NCBI GenBank assembly: GCA_017859745.1
Contig: JAFMML010000016.1
Coordinates: 1-52,575, forward strand
Direction of reading: 5' to 3'
DNA from: Planctomycetota bacterium
GTDB taxonomy: Bacteria > Planctomycetota > Phycisphaerae > Phycisphaerales > SM1A02
DNA: 52,575 nucleotides
A model generated the notes under the pieces. The model was not told the DNA's origin. It made no database searches and was given only the letters and a program-made list of their open reading frames with translations. A program made the translations under genes and the position numbers. The stretch's first letter is position 1. Every line of letters begins with the position of its first letter. Below are positions 8,171 through 17,700 of this stretch, piece after piece.

Positions 8171-9259
8171 TCACACGTTGAACAGGAAGTGCACCACGTC
8201 GCCGTCGCGGACGACGTACTCCTTGCCTTCGCTGCGCAGCTTGCCGGCCTCCCGGATCGCCTTCTCGGTCTTGAACTGCTCGAGGTCCTCGATCGCGTAG
8301 CACTCCGCGCGAATGAAGCCCCGCTCGAAGTCGCCGTGGATGACTCCGGCGGCCCGGGGCGCCGTGTCGCCCTTGTGGATCGTCCAGGCGCGGATCTCCT
8401 TCGGCCCCGCGGTGAAGTAGCTCTGGAGACCGAGCAGGGTGTAGGCGGCTCGAGCGACCACCGCGAGGGCGGGCTCGGTCATGCCGAGCGACTCGAGCAT
8501 CTCGGCCCGGTCCTGGGCGGCGAGTTCGGCGAGCTCCGATTCGATCTTGGCGCAGACCACGACGACTTCCCCGCCGTGCTCGGCGGCGAAGGACCTGACC
8601 GCCGCGACGTGGTCGCCGGAACCGTCGAGATGGTTCTCGTCCACGTTGCACACGTAGAGCACCGGCTTCGCGGTGATGAAGCCGAACGACTGCACCGCGG
8701 CGTGCTCGTCGGGCATCATCTCGAGCGTCCGGATCGGATGACCCTCGTCGAGGGCCTCGCGGCACCGCCCGAGCACCTCGACCCGGAGCTTCGCCTCCTT
8801 GTCGCCCGATCGGGCCTGTCGACTGGCCTTGTCGAGAGCGCCCTCGATCTGCTGCAGGTCCGCGAGCATGAGTTCGGTCGCGATGACGTCGATGTCCCGA
8901 ACCGGATCGACCGAGCCGGAGACGTGGACGATGTCGTCGTCCTCGAAGCAACGGACCACCTGCATGATCGCGTCCACCTCTCGGATGTTCGCGAGGAACT
9001 TGTTGCCGAGACCCTCGCCTTGGCTCGCGCCCGCGACGAGTCCGGCGATGTCGACGAGACGCAGCGAGGCGGGAATGACCTTCTGGGTCGCGATCAGCGC
9101 CTCGATGCGGGCAAGGCGCGGATCCGGAACTGGAACCACGCCGACGTTCGGCTCGATGGTGCAGAAGGGGTAGTTCTGGGCCTCGATGCCCGCCGCCGTC
9201 AGGGCGTTGAACAGGGTGCTCTTGCCGACATTGGGCAAGCCGACGATGCCGCATTCCAC
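8171..9259 (-). CDS. ychF: Obg-like GTPase/ATPase YchF
   Basis: This 362-residue P-loop protein has almost the universal YchF length. G1 is GLPNVGKST at the N-terminus, followed by [12 protein letters not shown], the G3-type DIAGLV, and a G4-like NVDENH in place of NKxD, which underlies the known preference for ATP over GTP. The C-terminal TGS-like domain contains [17 protein letters not shown] and [13 protein letters not shown], the most conserved part of the family. The GTG at 9259 is preferred because it follows a GAGGAGG ribosome site by about 9 nt and the frame's family homology begins there ([11 protein letters not shown]). YchF binds ribosomes and has been linked to oxidative-stress responses. 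Confidence 0.97.
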   Translation of the reverse strand: MECGIVGLPNVGKSTLFNALTAAGIEAQNYPFCTIEPNVGVVPVPDPRLARIEALIATQKVIPASLRLVDIAGLVAGASQGEGLGNKFLANIREVDAIMQVVRCFEDDDIVHVSGSVDPVRDIDVIATELMLADLQQIEGALDKASRQARSGDKEAKLRVEVLGRCREALDEGHPIRTLEMMPDEHAAVQSFGFITAKPVLYVCNVDENHLDGSGDHVAAVRSFAAEHGGEVVVVCAKIESELAELAAQDRAEMLESLGMTEPALAVVARAAYTLLGLQSYFTAGPKEIRAWTIHKGDTAPRAAGVIHGDFERGFIRAECYAIEDLEQFKTEKAIREAGKLRSEGKEYVVRDGDVVHFLFNV

Positions 9260-9376
9260 GAGCTGCGTCCTCCTCGAAGGGGTGCCGCCTCGAATGTCCG
9301 CGCTCGTCCACAAGCGCGACGGTTCTCCGACGGGGCGGGGATCGTAGCGGACCCCGATGGCGAATCCCCGGGGCGG

Positions 9377-9382
9377 TAGCAT
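9377..9382 (+). promoter_or_regulatory. TAGCAT -10-like box upstream of efflux operon
   Basis: TAGCAT occurs in the 174-nt divergent gap between ychF and the membrane-fusion gene and would give a leader of about 45 nt. A TACGAT box on the opposite strand (9346-9341) could serve ychF. No -35 is evident for either. Confidence 0.35.
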
Positions 9383-9433
9383 CCGGGACCGCCCACCGCC
9401 GGTCACGATCGCTCCGCTCTCGAACCAGACCCC

Positions 9434-10621
9434 ATGCAGACTCCGCACCCGCGACCTCCCACGCTCGCCCTCCTGCTGCTCGCGACGATCTGCGGCGAGG
9501 CCTTCTCGGCGCAGGCCCCACCGGCACGGGTTCGGGTCGCCACCGTGCTCGAGGAGACCATCGCACCGCGGCGATCGGTGACCGCCGAGCTGCGTTCGCC
9601 TCGGATCGCCGACGTCGCGAGCGTCGAGCCGGGCATCGTGTCGGAGGTCCTCGTCCGCGAGGGCGACTCGGTCGTTGCGGGCGACGTCGTCGCTCGTCTG
9701 ACGGATGTCCGACTCGAGCTCGATCTCGCCATCGCGCGGGCCTCGCTTGCCGCCGCGGAGGCGGAGATCGGCGAACGCGGAGCCGAGGAGCGACAGGCGA
9801 TCCGAGACCTGGCGCTGGTCGAGGAGAGCCGGGCGGCCCTCGCAGCCAATCAACGGGAACTGCTCGATGCCGAGAGCCGCCGAGAGGTCGCGGCGGCGCG
9901 GCTCGAGGCGGCCCGGCGCGGGGGCGCCGTCGAACGGGCCCGCATCGCGCTGTTGGAGCAGAGGATTCGCGACCTCTCGATCGCCGCACCGTTCGACGGA
10001 GTCGTGGTCGATCGCTTCGTCGAGGTGGGGCAGTGGCTCCCGCCGGGCGGCGCCGTCGCTCGAATCGTCGAGATCGATCGCCTCGAGGCATGGATCTCGG
10101 TGCCGCAGTCGGTCTTCGATCGGACCGATCGACCCGCGTCGAACGGTTCGACGCAGGAGGGACCGTTCGATCGCGGGGGTGTCTCGTTGAGAATCGATGC
10201 GACCGGCGAGATTCTCGATCTCGACGCGGTGCGCATCGTCCCCGAGGTCAGTCGTCGCGGCCGGACCTTCACGGCGATCGGCACGATCGCCAACCCCGGT
10301 AGACGTCTGCTGCCGGGCATGTCGGCGACGGCCTACGTGCCGCTCGGCGAACCTCGGCCGTGGCTGCTGGTGCCGAAGGATGCGATGGTGTTTCGCGACG
10401 GCGGCGCCTCGGTCTGGACGATCCGTCCCGGAAGGGAAGGCGAGCCGGCGGCGATCCCGGCTCCGGTCGAGGCCGCATTCCCGCTCGGAGACCGATGGGC
10501 GATACGTCGCGGCGGCGTGGGCGCGGGCGAGGAGGTCGTCGTCGAGGGGAACGAACGTCTGATGCCCATGACGCCGGTGGCCCCGATCGCCGCGAACCGG
10601 GACGAGTCCTCGTCCCCATGA
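9434..10621 (+). CDS. RND efflux periplasmic adaptor (membrane-fusion protein)
   Basis: This 395-residue protein begins with a hydrophobic signal peptide ([20 protein letters not shown]; cleavage likely near residue 26). The layout is that of HlyD/AcrA-type adaptors: a biotinyl-lipoyl half-motif ([20 protein letters not shown]), a helical hairpin of about 100 residues rich in Glu, Ala and Arg ([17 protein letters not shown]-like pattern), the second lipoyl half ([19 protein letters not shown]), then beta-barrel and membrane-proximal domains ([16 protein letters not shown]). It should bridge the inner-membrane pump encoded next door to an outer-membrane channel, whose gene is not in the window. 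Its stop overlaps the pump's ATG by 4 nt (ATGA), a sign of translational coupling. Confidence 0.92.
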   Translation: MQTPHPRPPTLALLLLATICGEAFSAQAPPARVRVATVLEETIAPRRSVTAELRSPRIADVASVEPGIVSEVLVREGDSVVAGDVVARLTDVRLELDLAIARASLAAAEAEIGERGAEERQAIRDLALVEESRAALAANQRELLDAESRREVAAARLEAARRGGAVERARIALLEQRIRDLSIAAPFDGVVVDRFVEVGQWLPPGGAVARIVEIDRLEAWISVPQSVFDRTDRPASNGSTQEGPFDRGGVSLRIDATGEILDLDAVRIVPEVSRRGRTFTAIGTIANPGRRLLPGMSATAYVPLGEPRPWLLVPKDAMVFRDGGASVWTIRPGREGEPAAIPAPVEAAFPLGDRWAIRRGGVGAGEEVVVEGNERLMPMTPVAPIAANRDESSSP

Positions 10622-13600
10622 ATCCCATCCGCCTCGCCATCGTTCAGCCCGTCACGGTCGTCGCCGCCACCGCGCTGCTGCTGCTTGCCGGGCTCGTCTC
10701 GCTGCGGCAACTGCCGATCCAGTTGACGCCCACGATCGACGACACCGTGATCTCGATCTCCACCCGCTGGCCCGGTGCCGGTCCCGAAGAGGTCGAGCAG
10801 GAGATCGTCGATCCGCAGGAGGACGAGCTGAAGGGCATCTCCGGTCTCGAGGAGATGACCAGTTCGAGCGCCCAGGGCGTGGGCACCATCCGCCTGCAGT
10901 TTCGCCTGGGCATCGACAAGGAGGAGGCCCTCCGCGAAGTGAGCGATCGGTTGCGGCGAGTGCCGGAGTATCCCGAGACCGCCGACGAGCCGGTGGTCGA
11001 GGCGTCGGATCCGGAGAACCGCGACTACATCGCATGGATGGTCCTCTCGACGACCGATCCCGACCTCGACGTCCGCCTCTTGCAGGACTTCGCCGAGGAC
11101 CGCATCAAGCCGCGCCTCGAGCGGGTCCCCGGGGTCAGCGAGGTCAACACCCTTGGGGGGCGGGAGCGACAACTCGATGTCCGCTTCGATCCGGTGGTGC
11201 TCGCGCGACTGGGCCTTTCGGTCGCCGATGTCCGACGGGCGGTGGTCGCGGCGAACCGCAACGTGTCGGCGGGGCTGGTCTCCGACGCCAAGTTCGATCT
11301 GCGGCTCCGCAAGATCGGGCAGGCCACGAGCCCCGACGATCTCGAGCGGATCGTGGTCGCGGACCTGCCCTCGGGGCCGGTGCTGCTGCGAGACGTCGCC
11401 GACGTCGAGGAGAGCCACCGCCGCGCCGACTCCTTCGTGCGCAATCGCGGCCGGCCGGTGATCGCCCTGAACGCCCAGCGGGATCCGGGCTCGAACGTCA
11501 TCGAGGTCATGAACGGCATCAAGGACGAGATTCGGGCGATCAATGCGCCGGGGGGACTGCTCGCCGGCGCCGCCGTCTCGATGGGCCTCGGCGGCACGCT
11601 GACCCTCGATCAGGTGTTCGACCAGACGGTCTACATCGACCAGGCGCTCGACCTGGTCACGAGCAACATCTGGCTCGGCGGGGCGCTGGCGGTGGCGATC
11701 CTGCTTCTGTTCCTGCGTTCGCTGCGAGGCCTCGTGGTCATCGGACTCGCGATCCCGATCTCGATCGTGGGCACGATCGTCGCGATGGTCGCCGTCGGCC
11801 GCAGCGTGAACGTGGTGAGCCTCGCGGGCATGGCCTTCGCCGTGGGGATGGTGATCGACAACGCGATCGTCGTGCTTGAGAACATCGACCGGCACCTGTC
11901 GATGGGCAAGACGCCGATGGCGGCGGCCTACGAAGGGACTCGCGAGGTGTGGGGGGCGGTGCTCGCGGCGACCCTGACCACGGTGATCGTCTTCGCGCCG
12001 ATTCTGCTGATCGAGGAGGAGGCGGGGCAGCTCTTCGCCGACCTCGGCCTGGCGATCGTCGCGGCGGTCGCGTTCAGCCTTCTGGTCTCGGTGACGGTGG
12101 TGCCGTGCGCCGCGGCTCGGGTGCTGCGTTCGCGGCAGGGCGAGCCCGTGAAGAGGCCGGCCCTGATCCCGCGCCTCGTGGCGGGACTCGTCCATCGCCT
12201 GTGCGGAAGTCGCCTCGCAAGCCTCGGGCTCGTGCTGCTGTTGAGCGGAGCGAGTCTCGTGGGCAGCGCCTTCCTGTTGCCGCCGGCGGACTACCTGCCC
12301 AGCGGCAATCGAAACCTCGTCTTCGGCATCATGCTTCCTCCGCCGGGCTACAACCTTCAGATGAAGCGGGAGCTGGCCGAACGGGTCGAGGAGACCATGC
12401 GACCCTTCTGGGAGGCCGGCTGGACCGAACCCGGGTCGGCGGAACGCGCGGCCGCCGTCGCGAACCTGCCTCCGATTCCCACCCGCGACTGGATGACCGG
12501 GGCGCCGGGTGCCCCGGTGACGCCGTCGCCGATCGAGAACTACTTCCTGGTGGCCCGTGGCGGGACGATGTTCCACGGCGCGATCGCCGAAGAGGACGTC
12601 CGCGCCGCCGACAACGTTCCGCTGCTTGCCCACGCCACCCGCGCCGAACAGTTGCCCGGCGTCCTGGCCTTCGGCTTTCAGGTCCCGCTGTTCCGGATCG
12701 GCGGCGCCAGCGGCGCTGCGATCAAGATCGAGTTTTCCGGCGACGATCTCGGCGAGGTCTCGCAGGCTGCGGGCGCCTCCTTCGGCGCCCTGATGGGCGC
12801 CTTCGGTCCGGGCACCGTGCAGCCCGATCCGCCCAATTTCAATCTGCCCACGCCCGAGGTGCAGGTGCGTCCGGATCACCGACGTCTTGCCGAGGTGGGA
12901 CTCACGCCTGCGGCCCTCGGCGAGAGCGTGCAGGCGGCGGGGGAGGGCCTTTTCCTGGGCGAGTACCGCACCGCGAGCGACACCATCGACGCCTACCTGC
13001 TCGATCGGGGAAGTCCGCGCCCGGAAGGCCTCGACGGCCTCGGGGACCTTCCCATCGCGACGCCTGCGGGCGAGGTCGTGCCGCTGGGGAGTCTCGCCTC
13101 GATCGTGCAGACCCCCGCGGTGCCGCAGATCAACCGCGTCGATCGGCGTCGCGCCGTGACGCTCGAAGTGACACCGCCTCCTCGCGTGGCCCTCGAGACC
13201 GCGATCGGCCAGATCGACGGCGCCCTCGCGGGCCTGCGTGCGGGTGGGGCCATACCGCCGACGGTCGAGGTGGCCGTCGCCGGCAGCGCAAGCAAGCTGG
13301 ACTCGATTCGGCGGACGCTTCTCGGCGACGGTTCGATTCTCGGGACCATCGGATCGAGCTTCGGCCTGGCGCTCGTGGTGGTGTTCCTCCTGATCGCGGT
13401 GCTGTTTCAGAGCTTCCGCCTCCCGGTGGTGATCATGTTGGCGGTTCCGTTGGCGACCGTCGGCGGCTTCGCCGGGCTGTTCGCGGTGTTCCTGTGGTCG
13501 CTGGGCGATCCCTACATGCCCATGCAGACCCTCGACATCCTGACCATGCTCGGCTTCGTCCTGCTGATCGGAGTGGTCGTCAACAACGCGATCCTCATCG

Positions 13601-13953
13601 TGCATCAAGCGCTCAACTTCATGCGAGACGATGCCGACCGGATGGGATCGGACCTGACGTGGCTCGGTTCGCACGCCGAGGGCGTGGATCCGAGGAAGGG
13701 ACTCCCGTCGCGGGTCGCGATCGCCGAGAGCGTCCGGACCCGGATCCGCCCGATCTTCATGAGCACGCTGACCTCCGTCGGCGGCATGCTGCCGCTGGTG
13801 CTGATGCCGGGCGCCGGCAGCGAGCTCTACCGCGGCATCGGAAGCGTCGTGGTGGGCGGCCTGCTCGTCTCGACGGTGTTCACGGTTCTGCTGGTGCCGC
13901 TGCTGATGAACGTGCTGCTGCCGAAGCGATTCCGCGACGCCGGAGCCTCCTGA
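10618..13953 (+). CDS. RND-family efflux transporter (AcrB/HAE1-like)
   Basis: This 1111-residue inner-membrane pump has the two-fold RND arrangement: a TM1 segment followed by a large periplasmic loop, six TM helices from about residue 345, then a second copy. Recognisable segments include [23 protein letters not shown] and the TM4 stretch [15 protein letters not shown]. In AcrB the TM4 pair is Asp-Asp and TM10 carries a Lys. Here the second Asp is Asn, and the TM10 stretch [14 protein letters not shown] has Asn at the Lys position, so proton coupling must differ from the AcrB scheme. Such variants occur in other RND branches. The gene is coupled to the adaptor by a 4-nt overlap. The substrate is unknown. 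Confidence 0.95.
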   Translation: MNPIRLAIVQPVTVVAATALLLLAGLVSLRQLPIQLTPTIDDTVISISTRWPGAGPEEVEQEIVDPQEDELKGISGLEEMTSSSAQGVGTIRLQFRLGIDKEEALREVSDRLRRVPEYPETADEPVVEASDPENRDYIAWMVLSTTDPDLDVRLLQDFAEDRIKPRLERVPGVSEVNTLGGRERQLDVRFDPVVLARLGLSVADVRRAVVAANRNVSAGLVSDAKFDLRLRKIGQATSPDDLERIVVADLPSGPVLLRDVADVEESHRRADSFVRNRGRPVIALNAQRDPGSNVIEVMNGIKDEIRAINAPGGLLAGAAVSMGLGGTLTLDQVFDQTVYIDQALDLVTSNIWLGGALAVAILLLFLRSLRGLVVIGLAIPISIVGTIVAMVAVGRSVNVVSLAGMAFAVGMVIDNAIVVLENIDRHLSMGKTPMAAAYEGTREVWGAVLAATLTTVIVFAPILLIEEEAGQLFADLGLAIVAAVAFSLLVSVTVVPCAAARVLRSRQGEPVKRPALIPRLVAGLVHRLCGSRLASLGLVLLLSGASLVGSAFLLPPADYLPSGNRNLVFGIMLPPPGYNLQMKRELAERVEETMRPFWEAGWTEPGSAERAAAVANLPPIPTRDWMTGAPGAPVTPSPIENYFLVARGGTMFHGAIAEEDVRAADNVPLLAHATRAEQLPGVLAFGFQVPLFRIGGASGAAIKIEFSGDDLGEVSQAAGASFGALMGAFGPGTVQPDPPNFNLPTPEVQVRPDHRRLAEVGLTPAALGESVQAAGEGLFLGEYRTASDTIDAYLLDRGSPRPEGLDGLGDLPIATPAGEVVPLGSLASIVQTPAVPQINRVDRRRAVTLEVTPPPRVALETAIGQIDGALAGLRAGGAIPPTVEVAVAGSASKLDSIRRTLLGDGSILGTIGSSFGLALVVVFLLIAVLFQSFRLPVVIMLAVPLATVGGFAGLFAVFLWSLGDPYMPMQTLDILTMLGFVLLIGVVVNNAILIVHQALNFMRDDADRMGSDLTWLGSHAEGVDPRKGLPSRVAIAESVRTRIRPIFMSTLTSVGGMLPLVLMPGAGSELYRGIGSVVVGGLLVSTVFTVLLVPLLMNVLLPKRFRDAGAS

Positions 13954-13956
13954 GCC

Positions 13957-15468
13957 GTGTCGTCGCGATCGCGGTCGTGGTCGGCGATCGGGGAGGTCTG
14001 GACGCAGGCGTGGCCGACGGTGCTGACCATGGCGAGCTACACCGTCATGCAGTTCGTCGACAGCGTGATCGTGGCCCGAATCGGACCGATCGAGGTGGCG
14101 GCTCAGGGCAACGGAGGGGTCTGGAGCTTCGTTCCGGTCTCCTTCGTGTTCGGCCTGCTGACGGTCGTGAACACCTTCGCCGCCCAGAACCTCGGGGCGA
14201 AGCGGATCGATCGGGTCGCCGCCTACGGCTGGGCGGGACTGTGGATCGCGGTACTGGCCTGGTTCTGCCTGCTGCTCCCATTCGCGATGGTCCTGCCCGC
14301 GGCGTTCTCGTGGGTCGGACACGACTCCGATCTGGTCGCGATGGAGTCCGCCTACGGGCAGGTGCTGCTTGTGGGCGGTCTGCCGCTGCTGATCGCGAAG
14401 GCCTTGAGCCACCTGTTCTTCGGCCTGCATCGACCCAAGGTGGTGACGGTCGCGGCGCTCGCGGCGAATGCCGTCAACATCGTCGCGACCTCGGTGCTGG
14501 TCTTCGGCCTTGCGGGGGCGCCGCAGCTGGGGCTCGTGGGAGCGGCCTACGGCACCGTGATGGGGACCCTCGTCGAGGCGGCGATTCCGCTGGCGATCTT
14601 CCTCGGTCCGAAGATGCGTCGCGAGCTCGGGACCGGATCGGCGTGGCGATGTGGTCTCGGCCCGATTCGCGACGTGCTGCGCCTGGGCACGCCCGCCGCC
14701 GCGCAGTTCGGCAACGAACTCCTGTGCTGGACGATCTTCCTCAGCGTGCTCGTGGGCCGGTTCGGCGAGATCCACCTCGCCGCAGGCTGGGCGACGATGC
14801 GCTATGTGCACCTCTCGTTCATGCCGGCGGTCGGATTCAGCGTGGCGACGACGGCGCTGGTCGGTCGTTTCATCGGCGCCGGAGATCCCGACGGCGCCGC
14901 CCGCCGAGCCCGCACCGCCGTGGGCATGGCGCTCTGCTGGATGACCGCGTGCGGCGTGGTCTTCCTGCTCGGGCGGGACAGCCTCGTCCGGATCTTCGCC
15001 TCCGGCGGCGACACTCCCCCGGAGATCGTCGAGGAGATCGTCTCGATCGGAGGCGTGCTTCTGGTGTGCGCGGCCTTCTTCCAGACCCTCGATGCGGTCG
15101 GCATCGTCTACATCGGCGCTCTGCGGGGGGCAGGGGACACCCTGATCCCGGGGCTTGCGACGGTGGTCTTCAGCTGGCTGTTCATCGTCTTCGGCGGATG
15201 GCTCGCGATCGAGCTGCTGCCACACCTCACCTCGCTGGGGCCCTGGCTTGCCGCGACGGCCTACATCACCGCTCTCGGGATCGCGATGGCGTGGCGGTTC
15301 GAGTCCGGTGCATGGCGGGGGCGGCGGCTCGTCGAGTCGGACGAAGCGGCCCGGGCCGCGGCGGTCGCGCCGCTCGTCGGTGGCCCGCCCGCCACGGATG
15401 CCGCCGGGGCGGTCGAAGACCTCGCCGAGGAGCTCCAGGCACCTCCCGAACGCGAACGAGGTGGTTGA
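13957..15468 (+). CDS. MATE-family multidrug/metabolite exporter
   Basis: This 503-residue polytopic protein has about twelve hydrophobic helices in two similar halves. The start of each half carries MATE landmarks: MASYTVMQFVDSVIVARIG in the first (the PxxxxxM..DS.mv pattern) and PAAAQFGNELLCWTIFLSVLVGRFG in the second. FGLLTVVNTFAAQNLGAKR is also characteristic. It starts with GTG 3 nt after the RND stop, so adaptor, pump and MATE form one transcription unit. Pairing a drug/proton or sodium antiporter with an RND system suggests a shared role in export of toxic compounds, but the substrate is not predictable. The acidic last 30 residues are low-complexity. Confidence 0.93.
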   Translation: MSSRSRSWSAIGEVWTQAWPTVLTMASYTVMQFVDSVIVARIGPIEVAAQGNGGVWSFVPVSFVFGLLTVVNTFAAQNLGAKRIDRVAAYGWAGLWIAVLAWFCLLLPFAMVLPAAFSWVGHDSDLVAMESAYGQVLLVGGLPLLIAKALSHLFFGLHRPKVVTVAALAANAVNIVATSVLVFGLAGAPQLGLVGAAYGTVMGTLVEAAIPLAIFLGPKMRRELGTGSAWRCGLGPIRDVLRLGTPAAAQFGNELLCWTIFLSVLVGRFGEIHLAAGWATMRYVHLSFMPAVGFSVATTALVGRFIGAGDPDGAARRARTAVGMALCWMTACGVVFLLGRDSLVRIFASGGDTPPEIVEEIVSIGGVLLVCAAFFQTLDAVGIVYIGALRGAGDTLIPGLATVVFSWLFIVFGGWLAIELLPHLTSLGPWLAATAYITALGIAMAWRFESGAWRGRRLVESDEAARAAAVAPLVGGPPATDAAGAVEDLAEELQAPPERERGG

Positions 15469-15493
15469 GCGAGACCGCTCCGCCGCCTATCTT
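15465..15493 (+). promoter_or_regulatory. Candidate sigma-70 promoter for the TPR/alpha-CTD gene
   Basis: TTGAGC (15465-15470) and TATCTT (15488-15493) are separated by exactly 17 nt. The -35 overlaps the MATE stop codon. Initiation near 15500 gives a leader of about 78 nt, with a CGAGGAG ribosome site before the ATG at 15578. Confidence 0.55.
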
Positions 15494-15577
15494 GTCCGAT
15501 TCGGCGGTCGTCCCTGCTCGGGACCAGGCCCGTGCGCCTTCCGCCTGCCCGATCGCCCTTCGAGGAGATTCTCCGAA

Positions 15578-16540
15578 ATGGTCTCAGACGACACCGCCGG
15601 CTCCGGACTCGACACCGTCATCGGTGGCAGCACCCGCGATCCGCAGCGGGCCGCCACCATCGTCGCCGAAGCCAGGGCCTGCGAGCAGGATGGGGATCGC
15701 CAAGGCGCGATCGACGCCTACCGACGGGCCATCGAGTGCGACGACAGCGCCGAGACGATGTTCCGTCTCGCCTACCTGCTCGACCTGTCCGGCGAGGAGG
15801 ACGATGCGCTGCAGCTCTACGAAGAGCTTGCCAACCGCACCGATCCGCCGATCAACGCCCTGCTGAACCTCGCGGTGCTCTACGAGGATCGCGACCAGTG
15901 GGTCCGCGCCGAGAAGTGCCTGCGGCAGATTCTCGAGACCGACCCCAACCACGAGCGGGCCCGCCTCTTCATGAAGGACGTGCTGGCGTCCAAGGACATG
16001 CTCTACGACGAGGAGAACGATCGCGACCGCCTGCGTCGCGACGCGCTGCTCGACACCCCGGTCACGGACTTCGAGCTGTCGGTCCGGGCCCGCAACTGCC
16101 TCAAGAAGATGCAGATCCGCACGCTCGGCGATCTGCTGAAGATCACCGAGGCGGAACTGCTCTCCTACAAGAACTTCGGGGAGACCAGTCTCACCGAGAT
16201 CAAGGAGATGCTGCAGGCGAAGGGCCTGCGACTCGGGCAGGGGCTCGAGGGTGGCGCCTACTCGCGGGTTCGCAAGGACATCATCGAGCAGTTGCGCGGC
16301 AAGGCTCCCGAGGCGGTGCTGAACAAGTCGATCTCGGCGCTGGAGCTCTCGGTTCGCGCCCGCAAGGCGCTGCAGCTGCTGAACATCCAGTCGATCGGCG
16401 AACTCGCCGCCCGCACCGAGGCCGAGCTGATGGGCGTCAAGAACTTCGGTTCGACCAGCCTCGACGAGATCAAGGCCAAGCTCGCCGACTTCGGTCTGGG
16501 CCTGAGAACCCTCGAAGAGGCCGCCGCCACCGGCGATTGA
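15578..16540 (+). CDS. TPR protein with two RNA polymerase alpha-CTD-like modules
   Basis: This 320-residue soluble protein has about three TPR-like helical repeats (residues 25-135), an acidic linker, and two copies of the RNA polymerase alpha-subunit C-terminal domain at about 160-222 and 250-312. The first copy retains the residues that in E. coli alpha read UP-element DNA: VRARNCLK supplies equivalents of Arg265, Asn268 and Cys269, and NFGETSLTEIK those of Gly296, Ser299 and Glu302, with Lys298 replaced. The second copy keeps the Arg, but the Asn is Lys. It lacks the alpha N-terminal assembly domain, so it is not RpoA. It could be a DNA- or sigma-contacting accessory factor, with TPRs for partners. 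Similar proteins are known to me only from planctomycetes. Confidence 0.85.
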   Translation: MVSDDTAGSGLDTVIGGSTRDPQRAATIVAEARACEQDGDRQGAIDAYRRAIECDDSAETMFRLAYLLDLSGEEDDALQLYEELANRTDPPINALLNLAVLYEDRDQWVRAEKCLRQILETDPNHERARLFMKDVLASKDMLYDEENDRDRLRRDALLDTPVTDFELSVRARNCLKKMQIRTLGDLLKITEAELLSYKNFGETSLTEIKEMLQAKGLRLGQGLEGGAYSRVRKDIIEQLRGKAPEAVLNKSISALELSVRARKALQLLNIQSIGELAARTEAELMGVKNFGSTSLDEIKAKLADFGLGLRTLEEAAATGD

Positions 16541-16603
16541 TCGGCGGGTGATCGCAACGCCGAGGCGTCGCGTCGACTCCCCGGCGTCACGCCCGCGACG
16601 GCA

Positions 16604-16626
16604 TGCCCGCTCCGTCCGAACGGGCA
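16604..16626. terminator. Weak hairpin between convergent genes
   Basis: TGCCCG and CGGGCA form a 6-bp stem around an 11-nt loop in the 101-nt gap between the convergent TPR/alpha-CTD and kdsD genes. There is no T-run on either side, so intrinsic termination is doubtful. Confidence 0.25.
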
Positions 16627-16641
16627 GGCAGTCGCCGTGGA

Positions 16642-17658
16642 TCAGTCCCGGACCGCTTTCAGGGTCACGAGATCCTGAACGTCCAGCAGTCCCACCGGTC
16701 GTCCTTCGGCATCGACCACCGGAATCTCGTCGAGGCGGCGCTCCCGCACCATCGCCACCGCATCCCGCACCGCATGGGCGGTGGTCAGGTGTGCCGGACT
16801 CGGGGTCATCACCTCGCGGATCGGGCGTTCGAGGCCGGCCGCCCCGTCCCGGTTGAGCAGGCGTCGCAGATCACCGTCGGTGAAGATGCCCGAGAGCCGG
16901 CCCGAACCGTCCACGAGAAGCACTGCCCCGGCCCGGCGATCCTCGCCCGAGGGGCGGATCGCCTCGCCTGCGGAGACCCCGTCCTCGACGACCGCGAGGT
17001 TGCGATCGACCCGAAACCGCAGGACCTCGGTGATCGGGCGCATCCCCACGCCCAGCATGCCGCCGGGATGGTGTCGATGGAAGTCGTCGGCGGCGAAGTT
17101 CCGGCGGGCCGCGAGAGCAAGTGCCAAAGCGTCTCCGATCGCCATCATCACCGTGGTCGATGTCGTCGGCGCAAGGTTGTGGGGACACGCCTCGGCGAGG
17201 TCGCCCATTGAGAGATGAACGTCGCAGAGCCTCGCAAGGCGGGACTCCGGTCGCATGGAGACGCCGATGCGGGGCAGGCCATCGGCCTTCAGGATGCCCG
17301 CCAGCACCACCAGTTCCTCGGTCTCGCCACTTGCCGAGAGCAGCAGGGCCACGTCTCCGCCGCGGATGCGTCCCAGATCTCCGTGGACGGCCTCGGCGGG
17401 GTGCAGCACGTTGGAGGGCTGGCCGAGACTCGAGAGGGTTGCGGAGATCTTCGCCCCGACCAGGCCCGACTTGCCCATGCCCGAGACCACGACGTGTCCG
17501 CGGCAGGCTTCCAGCAGGTCGATCGCCAGTCGCCAGGCATCGCCCTCGGCACCGGCGAGCAACGCGGCGACCGAGGAGATCGCCTCGGCCTCGGTGCGAA
17601 GGCTTCGCTCGAGAAGCGAACGTTCGCGGGCGGCGTCGTGGGTGGCCGGGGGACTCAT
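16642..17658 (-). CDS. kdsD: Arabinose-5-phosphate isomerase (KpsF/GutQ family)
   Basis: This 338-residue protein has an N-terminal SIS domain (VVVSGMGKSGLVGAKISATL, then LLLSASGETEELVVL) and a C-terminal pair of CBS domains (about residues 205-335), the standard KpsF/GutQ layout. The enzyme interconverts ribulose-5-phosphate and arabinose-5-phosphate, the first step towards KDO. FHRHHPGGMLG is the family's active-site loop. KdsC, a later step, is encoded at 29823. Two starts are possible. ATG 17658 is preferred because a TACCAT box lies 7 nt before it. ATG 17667 would overlap that box and add three residues. The gene is divergent from scpA, 42 nt apart. Confidence 0.93.
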   Translation of the reverse strand: MSPPATHDAARERSLLERSLRTEAEAISSVAALLAGAEGDAWRLAIDLLEACRGHVVVSGMGKSGLVGAKISATLSSLGQPSNVLHPAEAVHGDLGRIRGGDVALLLSASGETEELVVLAGILKADGLPRIGVSMRPESRLARLCDVHLSMGDLAEACPHNLAPTTSTTVMMAIGDALALALAARRNFAADDFHRHHPGGMLGVGMRPITEVLRFRVDRNLAVVEDGVSAGEAIRPSGEDRRAGAVLLVDGSGRLSGIFTDGDLRRLLNRDGAAGLERPIREVMTPSPAHLTTAHAVRDAVAMVRERRLDEIPVVDAEGRPVGLLDVQDLVTLKAVRD

Positions 17659-17665
17659 CCCGGTC

Positions 17666-17671
17666 ATGGTA
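17666..17671 (-). promoter_or_regulatory. TACCAT -10-like box for kdsD
   Basis: Read on the minus strand, TACCAT is followed after 7 nt by the kdsD ATG at 17658, with no ribosome site between. The same hexamer precedes tRNA-Val. It is part of a compact divergent arrangement with scpA. Confidence 0.4.
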
Positions 17672-17688
17672 CCGGGCGTCCGGACTGC

Positions 17689-17694
17689 TACCCT
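17689..17694 (+). promoter_or_regulatory. TACCCT -10-like box for scpA
   Basis: TACCCT lies 6 nt before the scpA ATG at 17701 and no Shine-Dalgarno sequence is present, consistent with a leaderless mRNA. The same hexamer recurs upstream of hpnH at 30396. Confidence 0.4.
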
Positions 17695-17700
17695 CTCGTC

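Noticed and set aside
10333-15225. 1630-codon open frame antisense to the efflux operon
   Set aside because: Its translation is Arg/His/Asp-rich low-complexity with no domain. It mirrors the strong codon bias of the real RND and MATE genes on the plus strand.
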